From assembly GCA_944325575.1 (NCBI GenBank), contig CALVAR010000022.1:1-38861 (forward strand): a stretch of 38,861 nt of DNA, read 5' to 3'. This stretch comes from Candidatus Gastranaerophilales bacterium (GTDB lineage: Bacteria; Cyanobacteriota; Vampirovibrionia; Gastranaerophilales; Gastranaerophilaceae). Made by a program: the position numbers and the translations under genes. Each line of letters starts with the position of its first letter. Positions within the stretch are counted from its first letter, which is position 1. Below, piece after piece: positions 1-6,868 of the stretch. The notes under the pieces are model-generated. The model was not told the origin of the DNA, did no database searches, and worked only from the letters and a program-made list of their open reading frames with translations.

Positions 1-501
1 AATAAACGTAAGTTTTACATTATGGACTTCCGGTAATACAGATTTAAGACCTCTTATAAGTATATCTTCTGCTTTTAGTGTTAATTCAGTTATTTTTTCA
101 TTAAAGATTTTGTCTTTATAGAAATCTGTTTTTCCCTTTTGCAAATTGTCCAAAATTTTAACAGCATTATCCAAACTAAGTCTATTTCTTCGCATACCTT
201 GCATTTGAAGTTTCTCACATTGTTGAAGAACACAAGCTGTATCAACAAAAGTATCCTGTATTAGTCTAATGCTTTCACGCTTGCGATTAGGATTATTCTT
301 GATAATAATATTAAGCAAATCATTAGGTAGATTACCAACGAATTTATTTTTTGCAAATTGTGCCATTTCACTTGTAGTTGAATAATTAATACCGTGACTA
401 AATATATTTTTAAATCTTGAAATAGGTGTAGATACTATTGGAGAATTCACCTTAGAAAATCCTTTAGCTATTGACATTACAGAACTTGTAACATTCCCCA
501 T
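1..501 (-). CDS. Hypothetical protein, 3' part cut by window edge
   Basis: An open frame on the minus strand starts with ATG at 501 and stays open for 167 codons to the window edge, so the C-terminus is missing. A good ribosome site (AGGAG, about 8 bases before the ATG) supports the start. The visible part is polar and mostly helical in character, without signal peptide or membrane segment. It begins MGNVTSSVMSIAKGFSKVNS and contains a Lys/Arg/Asn-rich stretch near residues 68-75 (KNNPNRKR). I do not recognise a family. It faces left, away from the structured intergenic region at 550-910, in an accessory-looking neighbourhood of small unknown genes. Confidence 0.7.
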   Translation of the reverse strand, partial: MGNVTSSVMSIAKGFSKVNSPIVSTPISRFKNIFSHGINYSTTSEMAQFAKNKFVGNLPNDLLNIIIKNNPNRKRESIRLIQDTFVDTACVLQQCEKLQMQGMRRNRLSLDNAVKILDNLQKGKTDFYKDKIFNEKITELTLKAEDILIRGLKSVLPEVHNVKLTFI

Positions 502-545
502 ACAAAATAACTCCTAACCTAACTTATATCTATATAAAGTTATTA

Positions 546-632
546 TCTCTCTAAAAATTGCCTAATTTTTAATATACAGAGAAAATAATCTTAACACTTC
601 AACCCTAAAACACTTCTCATATTGTAATACTT
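546..632 (+). repeat. Promoter-like repeated module, copy 1
   Basis: The core TCTCTCTAAAAATTGCCTAA recurs almost unchanged at 1293-1312. The similarity continues loosely downstream (CTTAACACT, then TTGTAATA before the transcribed side). Copy 2 ends in a TATAAT box just before a gene, so copy 1 probably also carries promoter signals, here for the structured RNA candidate that follows rather than a protein. Confidence 0.5.
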
Positions 633-649
633 TTGAGTTGATTGTTTCA

Positions 650-754
650 TATGTGATATAAGCTCTCTATATAATGTCTTTGCACTATATCTAAAAAGTT
701 CCATATTCGGGAGCTTATCGACACCATTTTAAGACTCCATAAGGAGTCTTTTTT
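650..754 (+). ncRNA. Candidate small structured RNA ending in a terminator
   Basis: ATAAGCTC at 658-665 pairs perfectly with GAGCTTAT at 711-718, closing a 45-base loop. A strong hairpin plus T-run (731-754) follows at once. There is no credible reading frame. The promoter-like repeat module lies directly upstream. I do not recognise the RNA class; it could equally be the leader or tail of an unseen transcript. Confidence 0.35.
731..754 (+). terminator. Rho-independent terminator
   Basis: AAGACTCC, loop ATAA, GGAGTCTT, then a run of T. The perfect 8-bp stem and T-tract read on the plus strand. No plus-strand protein gene precedes it, which is why a small RNA is proposed upstream. Confidence 0.75.
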
Positions 755-757
755 AAT

Positions 758-877
758 GCGGACTTTTCACCCGAATTGTTTCTATCGAAACAATAGCGGG
801 TTTACCCGTTCGAGTATCCTGCCTCGTACGGCTCATTCTTCGCCGACGATACAAGACAAGTCCCGCCGTCGACACCA
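758..877 (+). ncRNA. Candidate multi-branched RNA with tRNA-like 3' end
   Basis: A GC-rich island in AT-rich surroundings. The outer ends pair (GCGGACTT at 758-765 with AAGTCCCGC at 858-866, one bulged base). Inside is a strong hairpin: ACCCG..ATTGTTTC / GAAACAAT..CGGGT over 769-801. A second stem-loop follows (CCGT.CGAG / CTCG.ACGG over 806-830). The last 20 bases, AAGTCCCGCCGTCGACACCA, match the arrangement of a tRNA 3' end (T-stem strand, acceptor strand, discriminator A, CCA), but no tRNA 5' part with the matching acceptor strand is present. A terminator follows. The class is unknown. Confidence 0.4.
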
Positions 878-884
878 TAAAAAT

Positions 885-911
885 AAAGCGGCTTTAATGC
901 CGCTTTTATTT
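885..911. terminator. Bidirectional terminator
   Basis: AAAGCGGC / GCCGCTTT with loop TTTAAT, flanked by A-rich and T-rich tracts, so it works on both strands. It would end the structured RNA on the plus strand and the small gene at 947-1186 on the minus strand. Confidence 0.8.
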
Positions 912-946
912 TTATAAACTATTTGTACTAACTTAATTTGCAATTA

Positions 947-1186
947 TTATGCCATTACATCAATAATCTCACCAGTTTGCATAGCTTTAACCGCACATTG
1001 TGCAAATTTATCCGAATTTACAGGAATTCTATCTGATGAAGGGCCAATACCGTTCGGTCCTTGAGCAACAACATTATAAGTAACACAAGTTGTATTATCG
1101 GAATTTCTACCTATGTGAGCTATGTTATACGGATTAATATAATCATTACCTACTTTGATATAACCAGTTGACATGAATTGTTGCAT
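947..1186 (-). CDS. Small hypothetical protein, 79 aa
   Basis: A 79-residue protein starting MQQFMSTGYIKVGNDYINP. The frame opens nine codons further upstream at 1213, but the ATG at 1186 is preceded by AAAGGG at proper spacing, so I prefer the internal start. There is no signal peptide or transmembrane helix. The pattern of short beta strands (YIKVGNDYI, NIAHIGR, CVTYNVV) suggests a small beta-rich domain; I do not recognise a family. The gene ends against a bidirectional terminator. Confidence 0.6.
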   Translation of the reverse strand: MQQFMSTGYIKVGNDYINPYNIAHIGRNSDNTTCVTYNVVAQGPNGIGPSSDRIPVNSDKFAQCAVKAMQTGEIIDVMA

Positions 1187-1292
1187 GATACACCCTTTCT
1201 GTGTAAAAAACACACTAAATAAATACTTCCACTTATTTATAAAGTCAGAATTATAAAAAAAATTGCTAATTTATTTACATTTTGTAAATTGT

Positions 1293-1390
1293 TCTCTCTA
1301 ATAATTGCCTAATTTTAGAAAATTTAGTGAAAAGAATGAACTTAACACTCCATCTCCGGAACAAATTTCATGTTATAATTGTAATATGCC
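1293..1390 (+). repeat. Promoter-like repeated module, copy 2, with TATAAT box
   Basis: The core TCTCTCTAATAATTGCCTAA matches copy 1 at 546. It is followed by CTTAACACT and then TATAAT at 1374-1379, 26 bases before the ATG at 1406. The third, shorter core (TCTAATAATTGCCAATTA, 1939-1956) precedes the PadR gene. The repetition in front of neighbouring genes suggests a shared regulatory module or duplicated upstream region. Confidence 0.5.
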
Positions 1391-1405
1391 TTAGTAGAAT
1401 TTTTT

Positions 1406-1870
1406 ATGCTACAATTTTTAATAAAATATTGTTGGGGGGTAATGTTTGTAGTTGCTGTTTTATTAGCGGTTGTATTATTTGCGGCTTTATTTTTATTTGG
1501 AATAAGACAAGAACAAAAACTGATTCAAACATTCAAAGATAATGATTTTAGTTTAGTACTGCAAAATTCTAATAATTTTGAAGACTGTTTTGAGATTACC
1601 TTGGTCAATTTGGGATTTTTACCTTCTTATAGAGGTGAGTACCAGAGTATTTTGTTTAAAAATAAATTTTATCTTGAATTGTACGAAACTTTTGATATCC
1701 TAACTCTTAATACTTCTGAAGCATCGTATAAAATTAAACTTCCAAAATCAGCAAGCAGGATTAAAAGTGATTTATTTACGGGCAAACTTTTGGAAATTAA
1801 AGTAAAGGGTCAAGCTTTATTATTTAGACTGCCAAATGAAATGCAAAATGTTATTTATAAAAGAATCTAA
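1406..1870 (+). CDS. Membrane-anchored hypothetical protein
   Basis: A 154-residue protein with one N-terminal hydrophobic helix (about residues 13-33, FVVAVLLAVVLFAALFLFG) followed by a cytosol- or periplasm-facing domain of about 115 residues rich in Asn, Phe and Leu. No family is recognised. The start is uncertain: ATG 1406 has no clear ribosome site but sits close behind a TATAAT box at 1374. ATG 1442, right after a GGGGGG run with only two bases spacing, would give a 142-residue protein that begins directly with the membrane helix. The copy 2 promoter module lies immediately upstream. Confidence 0.6.
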   Translation: MLQFLIKYCWGVMFVVAVLLAVVLFAALFLFGIRQEQKLIQTFKDNDFSLVLQNSNNFEDCFEITLVNLGFLPSYRGEYQSILFKNKFYLELYETFDILTLNTSEASYKIKLPKSASRIKSDLFTGKLLEIKVKGQALLFRLPNEMQNVIYKRI

Positions 1871-1920
1871 TCACCTGCACATCCCGAGGGGTTTCAGTAT
1901 GCCTATCATACCCTCTGCAG

Positions 1921-1995
1921 CGATATCATAGTTAGATATCTAATAATTGCCAATTACAAAGCTCTTTAGGAAAAATTTCATGATATCCTATAAAT
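1921..1995 (+). promoter_or_regulatory. PadR upstream region with repeated GATATC boxes
   Basis: GATATC occurs at 1922, 1935 and 1982, together with a short copy of the repeated core (1939-1956). PadR regulators usually bind inverted repeats in their own promoters, so these boxes are operator candidates. No Shine-Dalgarno sequence lies within normal distance of the ATG at 1996. Confidence 0.35.
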
Positions 1996-2505
1996 ATGAT
2001 AGAACTTTTGATTTTATACAGTCTTAAAAACCGCGAACGTACATTGTACTCTTTGCGCTCCGATATTATAGAAAAATTCGGATATTTCACAAAGCCGAGC
2101 ATAGGCACCATTCATCCGGCGCTAAAAAGGCTGGAAAAATCAAATGTTATCTCAAGCCGTGCGGATTACTCCGAGGGCGGGAAAAAGTCCACATTCTGGA
2201 CACTTTCAATGCACTGGCAAAAAAAATTCAATGATCTGTTTTTTACCCCGCTTAGTGAAAACCCCACGCAGTTTTTTACGGAGCTTCAATCCCGTATAGC
2301 TGTAATGTCAATGCTCGATGATGATTTGAAAGAAACATTTATTAAAGATATAAAAATAAAGCTGGAGTCATTTCTGCTTGATTTAGAAAATGCTCTTGAC
2401 GATGAGTATACAAGCTATGACAAATTTCAAACTGCATTGCTGAAGAAAAATATTGCGGATATAAAGAATTACACAATATTTATAAATTCACTGGAGGAAC
2501 AATAA
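1996..2505 (+). CDS. PadR-family transcriptional regulator
   Basis: A 169-residue protein. The N-terminal 85 residues fit the PadR winged-helix domain: LLILYSLKNRERTLYSL, then KPSIGTIHPALKRLEKSNVI (recognition helix), then a wing with GGKKSTFWTLS. The C-terminal half is helical, as in the dimerisation region of longer PadR proteins. An in-frame stop at 1981 rules out a longer start. The stop codon overlaps the ATG of the radical-SAM gene by one base (TAATG), so the two are translationally coupled, and the regulator probably controls that operon and itself. The inducing ligand cannot be deduced. Confidence 0.85.
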   Translation: MIELLILYSLKNRERTLYSLRSDIIEKFGYFTKPSIGTIHPALKRLEKSNVISSRADYSEGGKKSTFWTLSMHWQKKFNDLFFTPLSENPTQFFTELQSRIAVMSMLDDDLKETFIKDIKIKLESFLLDLENALDDEYTSYDKFQTALLKKNIADIKNYTIFINSLEEQ

Positions 2506-3794
2506 TGCCTGCAGTTATCTCCGAAATACAAAAAAACTCCATTGCGCAGGAACTGGGCTTTGAAAAAGGCGATAAAATAATTTCGATAAATCAAGAAAAA
2601 CCTCAGGATATGATAGATTACCGCTACATGATGTGCGCGGAAGAAATAGAGATTGAAATAGAAAAAAACAACGGCGATATTGAAATTTACGAAATAGAAA
2701 AAGATTATGATGAAGATCTCGGAGTTGTTTTTGAATCGGCTGTTTTTGACAGAATAAAGCCCTGTACAAATCATTGTATTTTTTGTTTTGTTGACCAGCA
2801 GCCGGAAGGACTCAGAAAATCTTTATACATAAAAGATGATGATTACAGACTTTCTTATCTTCAGGGGACTTATGTTACCCTTACAAATCTAACGAAAAAA
2901 GACCGTGAACGTATTGAACAGCTTCATCTCGGACCGTTGTATGTGTCTGTTCATACAACAAATCCTGATTTGCGTGTAAAAATGTTGAATAATCCCAAAG
3001 CCGCAAATATTATGGATGATTTAAAATGGCTTAAGAAAGCTGATATTCCTATCCATGCCCAGATTGTGCTTTGCCCCGGGTACAATGACAGAAAAGAACT
3101 GGAGCGAACTCTCCATGATTTTGTACAATTTAAATCAATCATTCAATCAATAGCCATTGTTCCTGTAGGGATTACCCGTTTTCACAAGAATAATCTAAAA
3201 ACTCTTACAAAAGAAAATGCTCTGCATGTAATAAAGCAGGTGGAAAATTTCAATAAAGAAGTAAAAAAACATCTTGCTATGGCAAGTGATGAATTTTTTG
3301 TAAAAGCAGATTATCCAATCCCCGACAAAAAATACTACGGCAGTTTTGCACAGATAGAAGATGGTGTGGGAGCATTGAGGCTTTTAATTGATGATTTTGA
3401 AAAAAAACAAAAAAAACTTCCTAAATCATTAAAAACAAAAAAAGAAATAACTTTTGCAACTACGGACTGTGCAAAGCACGTCATGCGGGATATTATTGAG
3501 GAATTAAATAAAATCGGGAATCTAAAATGTAATTTGATTAACCTGAAAAACAATTTTTTCGGGGAAAATGTTACGGTAGCGGGATTGATAACAGGCAATG
3601 ATTTGATTAATCAGCTTAAAGACAAAGATATAAAAAATCTTGTTATCCCGTCAATTATGCTGCGTCCGTTTTCTGAGGATTTTCTTGACAATGTAACGGT
3701 AAGCGAAGTACAAAAAGCGCTCTGCTGTAATATTCATATTATTAAAGATATTTATTCAACAAAAGAATTTATTGATATTATCAAATCTAAGTAA
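2505..3794 (+). CDS. PDZ/radical-SAM/DUF512 Fe-S oxidoreductase
   Basis: A 429-residue protein of the DUF512 family, described in cyanobacteria as a conserved FeS oxidoreductase and also found in Firmicutes; its reaction is not known. A PDZ-like N-terminal segment (about residues 1-75, with GFEKGDKIISIN) precedes a radical-SAM core whose cluster ligands are visible as C87-x3-C91-x2-C94 (CTNHCIFC). The motif FVDQQPEGLRKSLYIKDDDY directly after it is typical of the family. The C-terminal part (about 295-429) is the DUF512 domain. The gene follows PadR with a one-base overlap, and its last 8 bases overlap the convergent yjbQ gene. Confidence 0.9.
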   Translation: MPAVISEIQKNSIAQELGFEKGDKIISINQEKPQDMIDYRYMMCAEEIEIEIEKNNGDIEIYEIEKDYDEDLGVVFESAVFDRIKPCTNHCIFCFVDQQPEGLRKSLYIKDDDYRLSYLQGTYVTLTNLTKKDRERIEQLHLGPLYVSVHTTNPDLRVKMLNNPKAANIMDDLKWLKKADIPIHAQIVLCPGYNDRKELERTLHDFVQFKSIIQSIAIVPVGITRFHKNNLKTLTKENALHVIKQVENFNKEVKKHLAMASDEFFVKADYPIPDKKYYGSFAQIEDGVGALRLLIDDFEKKQKKLPKSLKTKKEITFATTDCAKHVMRDIIEELNKIGNLKCNLINLKNNFFGENVTVAGLITGNDLINQLKDKDIKNLVIPSIMLRPFSEDFLDNVTVSEVQKALCCNIHIIKDIYSTKEFIDIIKSK

Positions 3795-4203
3795 TAATTT
3801 GCACATATATATTTCTTGCACGCGGTTTGTTGTCAAAATCTATCAGCACAATCTGCTGCCAAGTTCCAAGAAGCAAGGCTCCGTCTATCAAAGGAACAGA
3901 AACAGAACTGCCTAAAAGAGCAGCTCTGACGTGGGCGTATCCGTTTCCGTCATGCCATGTATCATCATGATGATAACTTTTGTCCATTGGAGCTATTTCA
4001 TCCAGAATATCAGGCAAATCTTTTATAAGACCCGGTTCGTATTCTATTGTGGTAATTGATGCAGTGCTGCCCGGCAAAGCAACAACGACACAGCCGTTTT
4101 TTAGATTGTGCTGATATACAGCAGATTTTACTTTTTGCGTAATATCGATAATATCCGTAAAACCGTGTGTATTGATTGTAAAATGTTCTGTATAGACAGT
4201 CAT
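3787..4203 (-). CDS. YjbQ/UPF0047 family protein
   Basis: A 138-residue protein, full length for the UPF0047 family (YjbQ, annotated as secondary thiamine-phosphate synthase from weak complementation activity; the true role is unsettled). Family features are visible: FTDIIDITQKVKSAV at the N-terminus, GCVVVALPGSTASITTIEYEPG in the middle, the histidine-rich SYHHDDTWHDGNGYAHVRAALLG and the C-terminal LGTWQQIVLIDFDNKPRAR. It overlaps the upstream secreted-protein gene by TAATG and is therefore coupled to it, and it converges on the DUF512 gene with an 8-base overlap. Confidence 0.92.
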   Translation of the reverse strand: MTVYTEHFTINTHGFTDIIDITQKVKSAVYQHNLKNGCVVVALPGSTASITTIEYEPGLIKDLPDILDEIAPMDKSYHHDDTWHDGNGYAHVRAALLGSSVSVPLIDGALLLGTWQQIVLIDFDNKPRARNIYVQIIT

Positions 4204-5267
4204 TATCTGGCTTCTCCCGTATATTTGTACAAATCGATATCTCTTACACGCATTGCAAAGTAAGGCTGTGTTTGATTTTTTTCTTTCATAAATATTACAA
4301 ATGTATTGTTAAAGAAGAAATTTCTGCCTCTCTTTTTTACAGTAACTGGCATAGACATGAATTTTACATCCATGATAGCTTCACTTTTAAGTTTTACACC
4401 TGTATTGTTAAGGTTGAAGTCTGCTGTCTGTAATGCCTGTGCAATATAGAGTTTGTTGGTATGAAGGATTTCTTTGTTGCACAATTCTTTGTAATTTGTT
4501 TTTGTTTTCAGGCTCATAAAAGGAACTTTCAGCTGATCGCCCGCAACAAATTTTTTATTTCCTTTATATTTTTTAGTTTTTATCTGCAAGTCATTATATA
4601 AATCTTCAAAATTAAAATTCAGGTTTGTTCTGTACAAGATAACTTCATCCTTAGCGGATTTTAAAGCTACAGCATAGTCAAAGCTGTTGTTGTAAAAGAG
4701 TACATCAACACCATTGTACAGACTCTTGCTGCTGTTTTTGTCAATACCGAAATATTGCACTTTCTGGGAGCTTCTTGCAAATTTTTCAACCTTAAGAATA
4801 TCAAATCTTGTAGTAAACTTAAAATCTTTCAAAAGCATTGAATAAATAAGATAAGCATTTGTAGGATCATTCCAATTTATGTTATCTAAAAGCTCGCTCT
4901 TTTCTCCGAATTTTTTCCATATAGCATCTTCAATTTGTTTTTTCAGTGAGAGACTGGTTCTGCCGTATGCTGTGTAATAAGAATCATCAGAAAGCATGTT
5001 TTTCGTAAATTCCTGACGATTTAAGATTTTGACATTTTGCGGAGTCCCGCCGTTAAACATAATATAGCCTTTGACAATATTGTTCATAAATTCATTCCAG
5101 GCAAGCTGAAATGTTGCTACCCACAGTCTGTCTTGCTGCTTAAATTCCGAAGAAAAAGCAGGCAGCATTTCTACTGAGCTATTTTTCGTTTTTGCACAAA
5201 CAAAACTGCCTCCGATAAAAATTATTGCTAATAAAGATGTTATAACTATTTTCTTTATATCTTTCAT
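4203..5267 (-). CDS. Secreted protein of unknown function, remotely serpin-like
   Basis: A 354-residue protein with a signal peptide or anchor (KKIVITSLLAIIFIGGSFVC, about residues 5-24) and then a globular exported domain. Parts of the C-terminal half recall serpins: QLKVPFMSLKTKTNYKEL, then a strand/hinge-like region ending in FFFNNTFVIFMKEKNQTQPY and a final MRVRDIDLYKY. The match is by eye and partial, so serpin membership is only a suggestion. It is the first gene of a coupled pair with yjbQ. The upstream 139-bp gap to the divergent RelA-like gene must hold both promoters. Confidence 0.7.
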   Translation of the reverse strand: MKDIKKIVITSLLAIIFIGGSFVCAKTKNSSVEMLPAFSSEFKQQDRLWVATFQLAWNEFMNNIVKGYIMFNGGTPQNVKILNRQEFTKNMLSDDSYYTAYGRTSLSLKKQIEDAIWKKFGEKSELLDNINWNDPTNAYLIYSMLLKDFKFTTRFDILKVEKFARSSQKVQYFGIDKNSSKSLYNGVDVLFYNNSFDYAVALKSAKDEVILYRTNLNFNFEDLYNDLQIKTKKYKGNKKFVAGDQLKVPFMSLKTKTNYKELCNKEILHTNKLYIAQALQTADFNLNNTGVKLKSEAIMDVKFMSMPVTVKKRGRNFFFNNTFVIFMKEKNQTQPYFAMRVRDIDLYKYTGEAR

Positions 5268-5406
5268 GAAATTTCTCCCCTTTTAATTAATTTTTTATAA
5301 GTATAAAACAAAGGTAAACATTTGTAACCCGACAGGGTAATTACTAATCAATTATTTTTTATAAAAATACTTTATAAATATAAGGTTAGTTTTATAGGTT
5401 TTATTC

Positions 5407-6402
5407 ATGATTAATTTAATAGGCAAAATTGTTTATTCAACAAGAACTTCCGGTGCAAAAGCGGGTACAATGTTTGATGCATTTTGTGCAACAATGAGCA
5501 GACCTAACGTTGCAAGGCAGAGTGCACGCCGGATAGTGAATGAAACAGCAGCACGTTCAGAGGAATTAAAAGAAGTAGCTGATGATATACTTAAATATTC
5601 CGGCGCAGATGCTATTGTAAAACCACGTGTTAAAGGTGTCGACTCTACTGCAGCCAAGATTCAAAAAAACTTTACAGGATTCCAAAAAGACGGGTATGAT
5701 GCTTCTAAAGAAAAAATATATGAAGTTATTCTCGGCGGTGGAACAAAAGAGCTGGTCTGTGATTCTTACGGTATCAGATTTATATTGCAAAGTGAGAAAA
5801 AGTGCGGACGTGAAAATTCTTTGAGAATTTATGACAGCATTTTAAATGCTCAAAAGAATAATCCAAGGACATTTAGTTTAACAGGATTTGAAGATTATTA
5901 CGGAAGGGGAATTAAACCTTACGGCAACGAAGCAATACGCGATAGATTTGCAGAGCTTAGGTATAGAACCTCATTGGGCAAGCAAAAAGAAACAATTGCA
6001 GCTTTTACGGCTAAACCTTCCGGATATACAAGAACCAACATAAACGGACGCATTAACGGTGTTAATACAGAGATACAGGTTGGCGGTCTGCATACAACAA
6101 AATGGGGCGATGTTGAGCATATTTTATATGACATGCGTCAGGGCAAACCTCTTGATATGTCCAAATATACACCGGAGCAAAAGAAGCTTGCACTGGAGAT
6201 TCAAAAAGCATATAGAGAAGTTTTGCAAAGAAAATCAGGTCATACTGCAGAAGAATTTTCAGAAAAATACTTGAATAAGCTTTGGAATTCTTTTAGAGAC
6301 GCTGAAGTAAAAAATCTTGCTGAGCCGATATATCCGGAATTCCCGCAAGGATATCCGGAAATATTAAAGGTCGAAAATATTTTAAAACTTGTACATGATT
6401 AA
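5407..6402 (+). CDS. RelA/SpoT synthetase-like domain protein
   Basis: A 331-residue protein whose centre follows the (p)ppGpp synthetase motif order. R74 and K76 (KPRVKGVDSTAAKI) match the ATP-binding RxK segment, D119 with GIR (DSYGIRFIL) matches the metal-binding D..AIR, Y207 (GYTRTNINGRI) the guanine-stacking Y.SIH, and E222/Q224 plus W233...E237-H238 (EIQVGGLHTTKWGDVEH) the EIQIRT..M..WAE.EH block. Two normally conserved residues differ: the His of YxSIH is Asn211, and the Arg of QIRT is Gly226. There is no hydrolase, TGS or ACT domain. It may be a small alarmone synthetase, a toxic relative that modifies another substrate, or an inactive offshoot. A small gene follows 80 bp downstream on the same strand. 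Confidence 0.65.
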   Translation: MINLIGKIVYSTRTSGAKAGTMFDAFCATMSRPNVARQSARRIVNETAARSEELKEVADDILKYSGADAIVKPRVKGVDSTAAKIQKNFTGFQKDGYDASKEKIYEVILGGGTKELVCDSYGIRFILQSEKKCGRENSLRIYDSILNAQKNNPRTFSLTGFEDYYGRGIKPYGNEAIRDRFAELRYRTSLGKQKETIAAFTAKPSGYTRTNINGRINGVNTEIQVGGLHTTKWGDVEHILYDMRQGKPLDMSKYTPEQKKLALEIQKAYREVLQRKSGHTAEEFSEKYLNKLWNSFRDAEVKNLAEPIYPEFPQGYPEILKVENILKLVHD

Positions 6403-6482
6403 TATATGTTACAATTTGCCGCAATAAAGAAAAAAATATTATTTACAGGTATTAAAATAATCATAAAATAAGGAATTAAACT

Positions 6483-6863
6483 ATGAATAATAATCTGCAG
6501 CTAAATGATAGTTATGTTAATTTTAAGGCAACCGCTAACGAAATAAAAAGTATCCAAAAAGCTTGTTTAAACCTTGCTAAAAGCAATATTAAGCCGGGCC
6601 ATAAAGAGCCTGTTGATATTGCGGAAATCGGTAACAAAGCATATATTTCAAGCATTAGCAGGGGGAATCAGACTCTCGTGAAAGTTGAGCTTAAAAATGA
6701 TAAAGGCGCTAATGCCTATACTCTTATCAAAACGGGTTCATTAGAAGATACGAAAAAGTTTTTAAATTTGCCTAAAAGTGTCAATAAACTGGCAGATGTA
6801 ATTGACTCTCTTAAAGAAACAGTTAAAAGAACTACGGAAAGAGAATCTTATACTGATTTTTAA
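6483..6863 (+). CDS. Small hypothetical protein next to the RelA-like gene
   Basis: A 126-residue, Lys- and Asn-rich soluble protein with AAGGA before the ATG. No family is recognised. After a short N-terminal tail containing YVNFKA it appears alpha/beta: helix EIKSIQKACLNLAKS, strands around GNKAYISSISRGNQTLVKVELK, and a C-terminal helix LADVIDSLKETVKRTTER. Its position after a RelA/SpoT-like gene invites comparison with toxSAS toxin-antitoxin pairs, where the antitoxin is a small neighbour, but nothing in the sequence itself shows that. It converges on the GHL10 gene with a 5-base gap. Confidence 0.6.
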   Translation: MNNNLQLNDSYVNFKATANEIKSIQKACLNLAKSNIKPGHKEPVDIAEIGNKAYISSISRGNQTLVKVELKNDKGANAYTLIKTGSLEDTKKFLNLPKSVNKLADVIDSLKETVKRTTERESYTDF

Positions 6864-6868
6864 AAATA

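Noticed and set aside
858-877. A tRNA gene ending in CGTCGACACCA
   Set aside because: No D-arm, anticodon arm or matching 5' acceptor strand lies in the preceding 100 bases; kept only as a 3'-end-like fragment.
1327-1542. Alternative plus-strand frame at the membrane-protein gene
   Set aside because: Cys/Ile-rich shadow frame without ribosome site; the frame from 1406 continues with protein-like composition to 1870.
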